From the NCBI GenBank assembly GCA_002423545.1, contig DIWP01000019.1, positions 1 through 64,000 of the forward strand: a DNA stretch of 64,000 nucleotides, in the 5' to 3' direction. The stretch comes from Thermoleophilia bacterium UBA6103. GTDB lineage: Bacteria; Actinomycetota; Thermoleophilia; UBA2241. Both the position numbers and the translations under genes were made by a program. Below, piece after piece: positions 34,995 to 43,735 of the stretch; positions within the stretch are counted from its first letter, which is position 1; the number at the start of each line of letters is the position of its first letter. The notes below the pieces were generated by a model that saw only the letters and a list, made by a program, of their open reading frames with translations, ran no database searches and was not told the DNA's origin.

Positions 34995-36208
34995 GCGCGT
35001 TCACCAAGCAGCGCTTCAAGGAGATCTGCCGTGGCGATCGGCCCGGCGACTTCGGTATCGTCGGCAACGGCATCCACATCTTCTGGCCGGAAACGCCGGC
35101 CGCCTGGGTCGCGCAGGGCGCCCCGCAGAGCTTCCTCCACCTCGACGAGCTCGACTACGGCACCCCCAACCCGGCCGACGAGTTCTTCGACTTCGACCCG
35201 TCCCGCTCGCTGGCGGAAGTCCACAGCGGCATGGACGCCGGCACGGAGATGCACGAGTACGTGCCGGGCGTGGTCGCCCACAACCACTCCTTCCTGCTCA
35301 ACCCGCCATTCCAACCGCAGGTGTTCGAACAGGACGACAAGAGCGTCGTCGTGCGGAACAGCAGCGGCATCACCGAGCGCCTGCTCAAAGGCAAGGCGTT
35401 CAACATGCCGATGTGGCTCGACCATCCCGTCAAGGACCGCGAGTCGTGGAACCGGCTGCGGGAGCGGCTCGATCCCGGCACTCCCTCGCGCTACCCGGCC
35501 CACTGGGAGGCGTACGCCGCCGCCATCAACTCCCTGGATTGCCCCGTCTCGATGGAGGTCGGGGGCTTCTTCGGCTACCTCAACATGTGGGTCGGCACCG
35601 AGTCGCTGATGTACCTCTTCTACGACGACCCGACGCTTGTCGAAGAGATGATGGAGACCATCCTCGAGCTCGAGATGGCCATGCTTCGCCGAGTCACCAA
35701 GGACATCCGCCTCGACTGGGTCTGGTACTGGGAGGACATGGCCTACAAAGGCGGACCAATGATCGGCCCGAAGATGGTGCGCAAGTACATGCTGCCGCGC
35801 TACGAGCGTCTCAATGCGGTGATCCGCGACAGCGGCTGTGAGATCATCTACCTCGACTGCGACGGGAACATCGACGACCTGTTGCCGCTCTGGATCGAGG
35901 CCGGCATCAACCTGTTCTGGCCGCTCGAGGTGGCCGCCGGCATGGATCCGGTGGCCCTGCGCAGGCAGTACGGCAAGGACATCATCCTGGCCGGTGGCCT
36001 GGACAAGCGCGAGCTCATGCGCGACAGGGAGTCGCTGCGCCGCGAGGTCATGAGCAAGGTGCCGTATCTGGCCCAGACCGGTCCGTACTTCCCCAGCCCC
36101 GACCACCTTGTCCCCATCGACATGCCGTTCGACAACTTCTGCTACTACATCGACCTGTTGCGCGAGATCCGCGGCGACGAGCCGCTACACCTGGCGGCGA
36201 GGGCCTGA
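34991..36208 (+). CDS. Uroporphyrinogen-decarboxylase-family methyltransferase (MtbA/MtaA superfamily)
   Basis: 405 residues, GTG start overlapping the corrinoid stop. Resembles the UroD superfamily: MEVGGFFGYLNMWVG and EMMETILELEMAMLRR in the middle, then DCDGNIDDLLPLWIEAGINLFWPLEVAAGMD, ending with DHLVPIDMPFDNF. MtaA/MtbA enzymes bind zinc through H-x-C...C and move the methyl group from a corrinoid protein to a thiol or folate. Here the usual H-x-C becomes LDCDGN, so zinc ligation is uncertain. Its placement directly after the corrinoid gene supports methyl transfer as its job. The acceptor is not readable from sequence; tetrahydrofolate is plausible in a bacterium. Confidence 0.8.
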   Translation: MSAFTKQRFKEICRGDRPGDFGIVGNGIHIFWPETPAAWVAQGAPQSFLHLDELDYGTPNPADEFFDFDPSRSLAEVHSGMDAGTEMHEYVPGVVAHNHSFLLNPPFQPQVFEQDDKSVVVRNSSGITERLLKGKAFNMPMWLDHPVKDRESWNRLRERLDPGTPSRYPAHWEAYAAAINSLDCPVSMEVGGFFGYLNMWVGTESLMYLFYDDPTLVEEMMETILELEMAMLRRVTKDIRLDWVWYWEDMAYKGGPMIGPKMVRKYMLPRYERLNAVIRDSGCEIIYLDCDGNIDDLLPLWIEAGINLFWPLEVAAGMDPVALRRQYGKDIILAGGLDKRELMRDRESLRREVMSKVPYLAQTGPYFPSPDHLVPIDMPFDNFCYYIDLLREIRGDEPLHLAARA

Positions 36209-36286
36209 ACGGCCGCGGACGACATGGGTATGAGGGCGGCGTGGACGTGAAGGCGACGTGAGGCACGTGATCGAGGAGGCGTCATT

Positions 36287-37078
36287 GTGAGACGGTTCGA
36301 AGGCAGGACGGTCATCGTCACCGGCGCGGCCCAGGGCATGGGCCAGGAGTTCAGCCGGCGGTTCGCCGAAGAGGGTGCCTACGTGGTGGCGGTCGACATC
36401 AACGGCGAGGGGCTCGAGGAGACCCGGGCCAAGGGCCCGGCCGGTGCCATCGAGCCCCTCGTCATGGACGTCAGCGACCCCGCCGCCGTGCAGGCAGGCG
36501 TCGGCGGCGTCGCCGAGCGGCGCGGCCGCATCCACGTGCTGGTCAATGCGGCCGCCATCGCCCCCATGGTCGGCATCCTCGACATCACCGCCGAGCAGTG
36601 GCAGCGTGTCATCGACATCAACCTCAACGGCTACTTCTACATGAGTCAGGCGGCCGCGCGGAACATGGTCGAGCATGACGGCGGTGCCATCATCAACATC
36701 TCGTCCTGCAACTCCTTCATCGTCGAGTCGCCGTACGCCGACTACAACGCGGCCAAGGGCGGCGTGAACCTGCTCACCCAGAGCATGGCGTTCGAACTGG
36801 CCCATCTCGGCGTGCGCTGCGTGGCGGTGGCGCCGGGCATGACGATGACGCCCATGATGGACTTCACCAACGACGTGCAGACCTACCGCGGTTACATGGA
36901 GAAGATCCCGATGCGGCGACCGGCGCTGCCGCGCGACCAGGCGAACGTGGTGCTCTTCCTGGCTTCGGACGACGCCGCCTACGTCACCGGCATCACCATC
37001 CGCGTCGACGGCGGCATCATGCAGGGCTTCTGGGCCGACCCGCGGATGGCGCCGCCGGCCCCGGGCCCCGGCGAGTGA
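36287..37078 (+). CDS. Short-chain dehydrogenase/reductase (SDR)
   Basis: 263 residues from GTG 36287, preceded by GAGGAGG. Motifs: TGAAQGMGQEF (residues about 12-22), NAAAIAP, and catalytic Y-N-A-A-K in DYNAAKGG (about 151-157) with Ser in NISSCNS. NAD(P)-linked alcohol oxidoreductase of the classical SDR type. It lies between the UroD-like gene and a serine hydrolase. Together with the second SDR on the opposite strand and a Gfo/Idh/MocA enzyme, it indicates oxidation steps on the demethylated or intact substrate. Confidence 0.85.
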   Translation: MRRFEGRTVIVTGAAQGMGQEFSRRFAEEGAYVVAVDINGEGLEETRAKGPAGAIEPLVMDVSDPAAVQAGVGGVAERRGRIHVLVNAAAIAPMVGILDITAEQWQRVIDINLNGYFYMSQAAARNMVEHDGGAIINISSCNSFIVESPYADYNAAKGGVNLLTQSMAFELAHLGVRCVAVAPGMTMTPMMDFTNDVQTYRGYMEKIPMRRPALPRDQANVVLFLASDDAAYVTGITIRVDGGIMQGFWADPRMAPPAPGPGE

Positions 37079-37091
37079 CGGCGCCGCTGCC

Positions 37092-38324
37092 GTGAGCGGG
37101 CCGACCACCTGGGACGAGCGCATCATGCGGGGCTTCCCGCCGCCGCCGGAACTGCGGGTGGCGGCCGACCAGGTCTACGCGGACGTACGCCACACGCAGT
37201 GGTTCATGCAGCACGTCCGCGAGGTCGAGCCCACCGCGGACGTGTCGTCGAGGCACGAGCCGGTCTTTGAGTTCCCGGTCGCGAGACGCGACCTCGACGA
37301 CCTGCCGCTGCCCGACGCCGGAGACCCTTCGATCGGCGCCGCTCCCGGCACCTGGACGTTCGCCGACATGCTCGCCGGCACGGACACCGACGGCATCATC
37401 GTGCTCCGCGACGGCCGGCTGCTCTGCGAGCGCTACTTCGGCAGCCTGCGCCCGGAGACCCCGCACCTCTGGCACTCGATCACGAAGTCGCTCGCCTCGT
37501 GCGTCGCGGCCAACCTCGTCGAGCGCGGCGTACTCGGCGCGGACACGCCGATCGTCCGCTACGTCCCCGAGTTGGCCGACAGCGCCTATGGCGACGTCAC
37601 CGTACGACACCTGCTCGACATGACCGTCGGCGTCCGCTACGTCGAGGACCACGAGGATCTCGACACGGAGGACTCGCGGCTCGACCGCCTGTGCGGCCTC
37701 AAGCCGCGGCAGTCCTCGGACGAGCCCGGTTCCGTGTACGACTACGCCACGACGACCGTCACCGACGGCGGGCGCGGCCGCGTCCTGCACTACGTCTCGC
37801 TCAACACGGACGTGCTCGGCTGGGTGATGGAGCGCGCCACCGGGCAGCCGGCGCCGGAGCTGCTGCACCGCGAGGTCTGGTCGCGGCTCGGCACCGAGCA
37901 CGACGCGTACATCGCGCTCGACGGCGCCGGCAGCGCGCAGCTCGACGGCGGGTTCTGCAGCAGCCTGCGCGACCTGGCGCGCTTCGGGCTCATGCTGGCG
38001 AAAGGCGGCCGGCTCGCCGGCCGCACGGTCGTGCCGGAATGGTGGATCGACGACGCGCGGCGCAACGGCGACCGGTCGGCGTTCGCCGCGTCGGACGACC
38101 CCGACATGCTGCCCGGCGGCTCCTACCGGAACTGCTTCTGGGTCGCCGAGAAGGAGGGTCGGACCGTCCTGCTCGGCATCGGCATGTACGGCCAGATGCT
38201 CTATGTCGATCCGGACCTTCACATCGTCATCGCCAAGTTCTCCAGCCAGCCACGAGCCGGATTGGCCGCGCCGATCACCCGGACCTTCGTCGCCCTCGAA
38301 TCGCTGGCCGGGGCGCTCACATGA
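37092..38324 (+). CDS. Beta-lactamase-family serine hydrolase
   Basis: 410 residues from GTG 37092. The class C beta-lactamase/penicillin-binding-like motif SxxK is SITK in LWHSITKSLAS (about residue 130), and YxN-type YVSLNTDVLGWVME follows at about residue 235. The third motif is unclear (GMYGQ region). No signal peptide is seen, so it is cytoplasmic and more likely an esterase or amidase than an antibiotic-resistance enzyme. It may hydrolyse an ester, lactone or amide form of the substrate. Starts 14 bases after the SDR stop in the same operon. Confidence 0.8.
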   Translation: MSGPTTWDERIMRGFPPPPELRVAADQVYADVRHTQWFMQHVREVEPTADVSSRHEPVFEFPVARRDLDDLPLPDAGDPSIGAAPGTWTFADMLAGTDTDGIIVLRDGRLLCERYFGSLRPETPHLWHSITKSLASCVAANLVERGVLGADTPIVRYVPELADSAYGDVTVRHLLDMTVGVRYVEDHEDLDTEDSRLDRLCGLKPRQSSDEPGSVYDYATTTVTDGGRGRVLHYVSLNTDVLGWVMERATGQPAPELLHREVWSRLGTEHDAYIALDGAGSAQLDGGFCSSLRDLARFGLMLAKGGRLAGRTVVPEWWIDDARRNGDRSAFAASDDPDMLPGGSYRNCFWVAEKEGRTVLLGIGMYGQMLYVDPDLHIVIAKFSSQPRAGLAAPITRTFVALESLAGALT

Positions 38325-38394
38325 GTGCCGATGACCAAGCCGTCAGACACCGACCGGGACCGGCTCCCGAGACCCTAAGGAGGCATCACACGCC

Positions 38395-39864
38395 ATGAAG
38401 CGAGGTATCCACGCAGGCTTGCCGCGCACGGACGGCATCGGCGCTGATCCACTGAGCGACGGCGATCTGCACGACATCCACCTGGCGACCCTCGAAGTCC
38501 TGGAACGAACCGGCATCTGGGTGGAGGCCCAGGACGCCCGCGATATCTTCCGCGACGGCGGCTGCCGCGTGAACGACGACACGTTCCAAGTGCACATCCC
38601 GGCGGCCGTCGTTGAGGACGCCATCCACTCAACACCGCCGATCATCCGGTGGTGCGGACGAGACCCCAGGCACGACCTCATGCTGGGAGGCGGCCGGCTG
38701 GCGTTCATGAACTTCGGCGAGGCCGTGACCATCAACGACCTCGTCACCGGCGAGAACCGGCCGACGGTGACGAGAGACGTCGCCGACATCTGCACCGTCG
38801 TTGACTGGGCCAGTGAGATCGACGTGTACGAAGCCGCCATCACGCCCCGGGACTGCAATGAAGACATCGCGACGATCCACCATCTGGCCGCGGCGTTGCC
38901 GGCCGTGTCCAAGCCGATGATGTTCGGTCCACTCAGCAAGTTCGAGCTGCAGACCTGCCTCGAACTGGCATCGGCGGTGGCAGGAGGCGTCGATGCGCTA
39001 CGCGAGCGGCCGTTCCTGGGACTCGGCATGTGCTCGGTGAGCCCCCTGCAGCTGACCGAGCAGGGGACCGACGTCTGCCTCTTCGCGGCACGCGCCGGCC
39101 TTCCGTTGAGCATCCTGGCCATGTGCATGGCCGGCGGTTCGACGCCGCAGACCCTTGCCGGAACGCTTGTCCTCCACAACGCCGAAGTGCTTGCCGGCAT
39201 CACGATGGTGCAGCTCGCCGAGCGCGGCGCGCCGGTCATCTACTCGTCGTCGACGACCGCAATGGATCTGCGACTCGGCGCCGCGTCGGTCGGTACTCCC
39301 GAGTGCGCCCTCCTGAACGCCTGTGTCGGTCAGATCAGTCGCCACTACGCCATACCGAGCTGGGTGGCGGGGTTGTAGGCGGACTCCAAGCTGAGCGACG
39401 CGCAGGCCGCGTACGAGAAGACCCTCACCGGACTCCCTCCGGCGCTGGCAGGGGCCAGCCTGATCTACGGTGCGGGGATGCTCGAGTCGGGAATGGCCTG
39501 CGATCTTGGCCAGATGGTCATGGACAACGAGAACATCGCCCTCATCCGCAAGGTGGTGCAGGGCGTGCCGGTGACCGACGAGACCCTGGCGGTGGACCTG
39601 ATCGATCAGGTCGGACCGGGCGGCGATTTCGTCTCCAGCGAGCACACCCTGCGGCACATGCGCGAGGCGAGCCAGCCCAAGCTCTGGGACCGGGACGTGC
39701 ACGCCGTCTGGAAGGCGAACGGAGCTACCGACCTGGCAACGCGGGCGCGCGACGAGGCGCGCCGCGTGGTGGCCGAGCACAGGCCGCAGGAACTGCCGGA
39801 CGACGTGCAGGCCGAACTGCGGAGCATCGTGCGGAAGGCCGACGCAGCGGCAGGTGTGGCGTGA
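38395..39864 (+). CDS. mttB: Pyrrolysine-containing trimethylamine methyltransferase, MttB family
   Basis: 489 residues if the in-frame TAG at 39376-39378 (codon 328) is decoded as pyrrolysine; AAGGAGG lies 11 bases before ATG 38395. The N-terminus DLHDIHLATLEVLERTGIWVE and the barrel region with SVSPLQLTEQGT match MttB. Around the amber the text is PSWVAGL-amber-ADSKLSDAQAAYEK, the same place as Pyl334 of archaeal MttB, and homologous sequence continues for 161 residues to TGA (GAGMLESGMACDLGQMV). It should transfer a methyl from trimethylamine or a related amine to the corrinoid protein of this operon. If TAG ended translation, a 327-residue stub would result. The stop overlaps the next gene by GTGA. 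Confidence 0.9.
39376..39378 (+). other. In-frame amber codon, predicted pyrrolysine (copy 1)
   Basis: TAG inside mttB at the conserved pyrrolysine position, directly before GCGGACTCCAAGCTGAGC (ADSKLS). Coding similarity to the second copy is equal on both sides of it, arguing against a simple stop. Confidence 0.85.
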
Positions 39865-40970
39865 GCGGCAGGACGGCAGAGATCGGCGTCGGCCAGGTCG
39901 GCGCCGGGTTGATCGGTGACCAGCACGCGCTGGCGTTCCAGCGCGTCAAGGGAGCCCGTGTCGTGGCCGTCGCCGACCCGGACGCGGCCAGGGCCCGCAA
40001 GCTGGCCGACACGTACGGGCTGGAGGCGGCGTACGACGACTTCCGCCGCCTCTTGGAGCGCGACGACATCGACGTGATCAGCGTCGGCGCGCCGAACTTC
40101 ACGCATCGCGACATCGTGGTCGCGGCCGCCCAGGCCGGCAAGCACGTCATCTGCGAGAAGCCGCTCGCCCGCACCATGGCCGAAGGCGACGAGATGATCG
40201 CCGCCTGCGAGTCGGCCGGGGTGAAGCTGATGTACGCGGAACTCATCTGCTTTGCTCCGCGCTACGTCCGAGCCAAGGAACTGATGGACGAGGGGGCCTT
40301 CGGACGCGTCTTCCAGATCAAGCACGGCGAGACGCACTACGGTCCGCACTCCGACTGGTTCTGGAAGGGCGAGCTCGCCGGCGGCGGCGTGATGATGGAC
40401 ATGGGCTGTCACAGTGTGGAGGTCATCCGCTGGCTCTACGACAAGCCGCCGATCGAGTCGGTGACGGCCGAGCTGGGTACGTTCGTCCACGGTGATCGGA
40501 CCGACGTCGAGGACCACGCCTTGGTGACCATCCGCTTCGAGGGCAATCGCATCGGTGTCATCGAAGGAAGCTGGGCAAAGCCCGGAGGCATGGACGACCG
40601 CCTGGACATACAGGGCAGCGCCGGGACCTGTCACGGCGACATGATGCAGCAGTCGTCGCTGTTCACATACAGCGACGTCGGCTACGGCTACTCGGTGGAG
40701 AAGGGCACCACGACCGGCTACAGCTTCACCATCGCCGAGGAGTACTACAACTACGGCATGCCGCAGGAGATGCAGCACTTCATCGATTGCCTTCTGAGCG
40801 GCACCGAGCCGATCGAGACCGGCGCCGACGGCCGCGTATCACTCGAAGTGGTCTACGCGGCCTATCGTTCGATGGCTGAAGGTCGGCGCGTCTCCTTCCC
40901 GCAGGAGCTAACCGAGGAGGAGGCCGCCGCGCCTCCGTATCGGCTCTGGAAGGCGCCGGTCGCTCCGTGA
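39861..40970 (+). CDS. Gfo/Idh/MocA-family oxidoreductase
   Basis: 369 residues from GTG 39861. Rossmann motif GVGQVGAGLIGDQHALAF at the N-terminus, and the signature VICEKPLART near residue 110. The C-terminal domain has GGGVMMDMGCHSVEVIRWLYD, with the conserved G-x-x-x-D-x-G-x-H. NAD(P)-dependent oxidation of a sugar, inositol or related alcohol is typical; the catalytic Lys is in EKP. Last gene of the plus-strand operon; the start overlaps the mttB stop, so translation is probably coupled. A minus-strand HNH relic converges downstream. Confidence 0.85.
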   Translation: MSGRTAEIGVGQVGAGLIGDQHALAFQRVKGARVVAVADPDAARARKLADTYGLEAAYDDFRRLLERDDIDVISVGAPNFTHRDIVVAAAQAGKHVICEKPLARTMAEGDEMIAACESAGVKLMYAELICFAPRYVRAKELMDEGAFGRVFQIKHGETHYGPHSDWFWKGELAGGGVMMDMGCHSVEVIRWLYDKPPIESVTAELGTFVHGDRTDVEDHALVTIRFEGNRIGVIEGSWAKPGGMDDRLDIQGSAGTCHGDMMQQSSLFTYSDVGYGYSVEKGTTTGYSFTIAEEYYNYGMPQEMQHFIDCLLSGTEPIETGADGRVSLEVVYAAYRSMAEGRRVSFPQELTEEEAAAPPYRLWKAPVAP

Positions 40971-41065
40971 GCCGACATCCATCCGCCTGATGGAGGCCGC
41001 TGGAGCATGCCCGCGGTCGTGCTCCAGCGGCTCACCTTCGGGGCGTCGGACTGCGCCCGTCGGGC

Positions 41066-41917
41066 CTACCGGGTCGGGCCCCAACGACCCACGGATCTCC
41101 CCCACTCCGGCCGCACGAACTCGCCGCCCCGCAGCCACAGTTCAGCCTCGTCGGGCAGACGCAGGTGGAGCGCACGGGCCACGCCGAAGGTGCGCTCGTT
41201 ATGACGGTCCCAGCTGGCCCGCTCGGCGATCTCCACAAGCTGCACCGACAGCGGGCCGGCAGGAGCGAAGCGATGCGACCACCGCCCCAGGCGAATACCG
41301 GCGGCCATGAAGTCGCGCTTGTCGCGGTTGCAGCCGGCGTGCGCGTACACCAGGTTCTCGATGCCGTTGTCGGGCCAGCGCGCCCACGGCAGGAAGTGAT
41401 CCACCTCACCGCCCGAACGGATCGCGCCGTCACAGTAGAAGCAGCGAGCGTCCTGCAGCTCACGCAGATCGGTGCGCAAGCGGACCGTCGAGACGCGGGA
41501 GGCGTCGAACAGGAACGAGTCGAGTCCGGGGTCGTCGATGGCCTCGGCATTGAAGCGCGCCACCAGGCCGAGCCACTTCGACTCGGTCAGCGGCCGCAGC
41601 AGGCCGGCGAGCTGCACCAGGTACTCGCCGACCATGCCCACCAGGTGCAGGCGACGGTCGAAGTCGGTCTGGGCCATGTCGGCGGCCCGAATGGTCGTAT
41701 CCCACGAGATCCGGTACACGAACGGCTCGTGTCTGCCGCCGACCACCTGCAGCCGGGGGATCGGCATCTCGATGAGCTTCAACTCGACACGCTGCAGCAG
41801 CCTGTCGAAGGACCGTAGCCTGGCCGCAGCCGCGCCCAGCTCAGTGGTGCCGAGGGGTCCGGCATGTGGCGCTCGCGGAAGTCCCAGATGGCCCGCAGGA
41901 TCTCCGCCGCTGCTTGC
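41066..41917 (-). pseudogene. HNH endonuclease, 5'-truncated and frameshifted
   Basis: The main frame encodes an HNH domain: CFYCDGAIRSGGEVDHFLPW followed by NGIENLVYAHAGCNRDK (CxxC...H...N...CNxxK), inside a 250-residue body that starts AAARLRSFDRLLQRVELKL. Upstream, the homologous text AAEILRAIWDFRERHMPD is in another frame, so a one-base shift near 41830 breaks the gene. At about 41917 it abruptly joins the beginning of a DUF3800 gene, so the natural N-terminus is missing. It is therefore a hybrid left by recombination. The frame ends in TAG. Confidence 0.65.
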
Positions 41918-42116
41918 GATGCAGCACGACCGGTTCGTCGGGATGCGACCCGAAGTAGGCGGACTTGATGGCCTCCATCTGCGGATGGGCCGCGGACTCA
42001 ATGTAGGCGAGATCCACGACGACCCCTGTGAGGCTCAGGAAACGGTGATTCGGATCGTCCGAGCTGAGGAGGTCCGCGTTGCCGACCTCATCGATGAACA
42101 TGCGGTACTTGATCAT
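41918..42116 (-). pseudogene. DUF3800 gene fragment, 5' end only
   Basis: From ATG 42116 the reading frame gives YRMFIDEVGNADLL and continues to FGSHPDEPVVLHRK, almost identical to residues 1-67 of the complete DUF3800 protein at 19520-20290. After LHRK it runs into the truncated HNH gene. This is one side of a recombination joint. The upstream DNA is repeated as well (20083-20455 and 41919-42285). Confidence 0.75.
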
Positions 42117-42285
42117 GCCTGTGAGTCCGCTTCTTCGTGTGCGCAATGAACGCGGAAGTACGCGAGAGGCCGACGTAGCGAGACGCGCAGCGGGTGGACA
42201 ATGAAACGCACACGGGTGGACACTGCAGCGCGCCGATGAATTGTGCATGGCGGCGCGCGCCGGGTGGCCTCGACTCGGTGCGCCT
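41919..42285. repeat. Long imperfect direct repeat, copy 2
   Basis: Matches 20083-20455 in the same orientation with about 90 percent identity by eye, including the paired GGGTGGACA motifs and the start of the DUF3800 frame. The similarity stops at the joint with HNH sequence. Confidence 0.75.
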
Positions 42286-42513
42286 TCAGCCCGGTGCTCG
42301 CCGGCTACGACAAAGGCGTCCGCCCTACCGCCCGCCACCAGTCGAAACAGCTTCAGCTCGCGCGCCGACGGCTGGCGGAGCACCGGCGCCGACACAGGTC
42401 GTGACAGGCCGTGACGCGGTGGTGATTCGTCCGTGACAAGTCCACCGGCAGCGAATCATGCTTGTCCAGATATGAGTTATAGCCGATAGTGGCCGCACGG
42501 AGAGGGGGTCGAC
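42286..42513. other. Non-coding gap upstream of XRE gene
   Basis: No gene is supported here. A minus-strand frame gives a short unsupported peptide (RQPSARELKLFRLVAGG). Several GTGACA repeats occur at 42400-42440 and an AT-richer patch at 42465-42490 probably holds the XRE promoter. Confidence 0.4.
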
Positions 42514-42807
42514 ATGCGATTCGAGGAGTATGTGCGCCGCGTCGAGACCGAGGCGGCCGCGGCCGGCCCGGCGGCGCAGAGGCAGCTCGCCCTGTTCCGC
42601 AGCCACTACCGGCTGGCGCGTCAGGTGCTGCAGCGCCGACGCGCTCTGGGACTCACACAGGAGCAGCTCGCCGCCGCCGCCGACGTCCGCCAGAGCGAGA
42701 TCAGTCGCATCGAGAACGGCCGCGGCAATCCCACCGTCCTCACGCTCGCGCGCCTGGCCGACGCCCTGGGACTCGAGGTCAGCCTCCGGCTCCCGTCCGA
42801 CGGCTGA
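42514..42807 (+). CDS. XRE-family helix-turn-helix regulator/antitoxin
   Basis: 97 residues from ATG 42514, with GGAGAGGGGG upstream. An N-terminal helix (about 1-40) leads to the XRE domain: RRALGLTQEQLAAAADVRQSEISRIENGRGNPTVLTLARLADALGLEVSL, residues about 44-92 (read as the standard HTH-XRE pattern). Proteins of this length that end right after the HTH are usually antitoxins of HigBA/RelBE type. No toxin gene is visible on either side; the intact gene is followed by two decayed copies of its own 3' end, at 42930 and 46500. It is probably an orphan. Confidence 0.75.
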   Translation: MRFEEYVRRVETEAAAAGPAAQRQLALFRSHYRLARQVLQRRRALGLTQEQLAAAADVRQSEISRIENGRGNPTVLTLARLADALGLEVSLRLPSDG

Positions 42808-42866
42808 GCCGCAGACGAGCGCGGCGTTCAAGGCGCCACAGCGGATCGCAACGCCGCACCTGCCCA

Positions 42867-42923
42867 CCTCCTCTTCGGACGTCCACCGCTTCTTACCTCC
42901 TCTTCGGACGTCCACCGCTTCTT
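42867..42923. repeat. 29-bp tandem repeat, two copies
   Basis: Two adjacent copies of a 29-base unit beginning CCTCCTCTTCGGACGTCCAC at 42867 and 42896. The DNA is non-coding and lies just after the XRE gene, inside duplicated debris. Confidence 0.75.
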
Positions 42924-42929
42924 CCTCGC

Positions 42930-43090
42930 CCTCGTCTGCCCCACCGACACGCTCGCGCTCAAGGCCGGCCTGCGAGTCGCGTCCGACAGCTGAGCCACGA
43001 AGCCGGCCGACTCGAAGCGACGAAGCGTGACCCTCGCGCCGACCCGATCGTCTACCACGCACCGCATTCGTCACCCTCGCCCCCCCACGT
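42930..43090 (+). pseudogene. XRE gene 3'-end relic, copy A
   Basis: Residual text CPTDTLALKAGLRVASDS-stop and the next 100 bases resemble the end of the intact XRE gene at 42514-42807 (ARLADALGLEVSLRLPSDG-stop). The same tail with its downstream DNA (including GCCGACCCGATCGTCTACC) occurs again at 46500-46680. No start or helix-turn-helix remains. Confidence 0.5.
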
Positions 43091-43123
43091 GGCACCGGTC
43101 ACACTTGGCCATGACCTCCAACC

Positions 43124-43152
43124 TTGACCGTAGTTCTCATATTCGCTAACCT
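43124..43152 (+). promoter_or_regulatory. Sigma-70-like promoter of toxin-antitoxin locus, copy 2
   Basis: TTGACC (43124-43129), 17-base spacer and TAACCT (43147-43152), identical to the promoter at 21137-21165. Confidence 0.6.
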
Positions 43153-43157
43153 CATCC

Positions 43158-43341
43158 ATGCCGTACTCCATCGAGTACTACAACGAACGCGTGCTGGCCG
43201 AGATCGAGGCTTGGCCGGTCGGCATCCTTGCCGACTACGCGGATCGTCGTGCTCCATGCCCTGGTGAGGAAGACGCAGGCGACCTCACCACGAGATCTGA
43301 AGGTCGCCCGGCGAAGGATGAAGGAGGTGCGCGATGGCTGA
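43158..43341 (+). pseudogene. Broken Gp49/HigB-like toxin, copy 2 (middle deleted)
   Basis: Begins normally with PYSIEYYNERVLAEIEAWPVG, the N-terminus of a Gp49-like toxin, then after ILADYA jumps to the end of the gene. The remaining 3' part is read in the wrong frame; in the right frame it would be IVVLHALVRKTQAT...RRRMKEVRDG, ending at 43341 with the usual overlap of the antitoxin start. The residues missing here are those preserved in copy 1 at 21171, and the reverse holds for the N-terminus. Confidence 0.65.
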
Positions 43342-43735
43342 CCGCGACTACCGACCGGTGGCGCACGACCACGACGAGTTCCTGGCCAAGGCCATGCGGC
43401 GCAAGGGATTCCGGGAGGCCTACGACGAGCTCGGTGACGAGTACGCCCTGGTGCGCGAGTTGCTTGCCGCCCGCGTCAGGGCCGGCCTCACCCAGGAGCA
43501 GGTGGCGGACTCGATGGGTACCACCAAGAGCGCCGTCTCCCGGCTCGAGGCGGTCGGCAAGCACTCACCATCGGTGAGCACCCTTAAGCGATACGCCGTG
43601 GCGGTGGGCTGCGAAGTCGAGATCAATCTCGTGCCCCGCGCGGCAGCGGCATCCGCCAGCGCGCAAGCCATCGCTGAGCGGCCTCGAGGTCAGACCGCAT
43701 ACACGTCAATGCCCTCCGCCAAGGCACGGCGATAG
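43334..43735 (+). CDS. XRE/HigA-type antitoxin, copy 2
   Basis: 133 residues from ATG 43334, with AAGGAGG upstream. Residues 1-105 match the antitoxin at 21365 with only three or so changes; the tail then differs (ASASAQAIAERPRGQTAYTSM) and the last 46 bases overlap the end of the convergent nucleotidyltransferase gene, so the extension is probably read-through into foreign DNA. The helix-turn-helix LTQEQVADSMGTTKSAVSRLE is intact. Orphan antitoxin next to a deleted toxin. Confidence 0.8.
   Translation: MADRDYRPVAHDHDEFLAKAMRRKGFREAYDELGDEYALVRELLAARVRAGLTQEQVADSMGTTKSAVSRLEAVGKHSPSVSTLKRYAVAVGCEVEINLVPRAAAASASAQAIAERPRGQTAYTSMPSAKARR

Noticed and set aside
34631..36106. 491-codon minus-strand ORF
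   Set aside because: Antisense to the corrinoid and UroD genes; His/Val/Asp-rich shadow without motifs.
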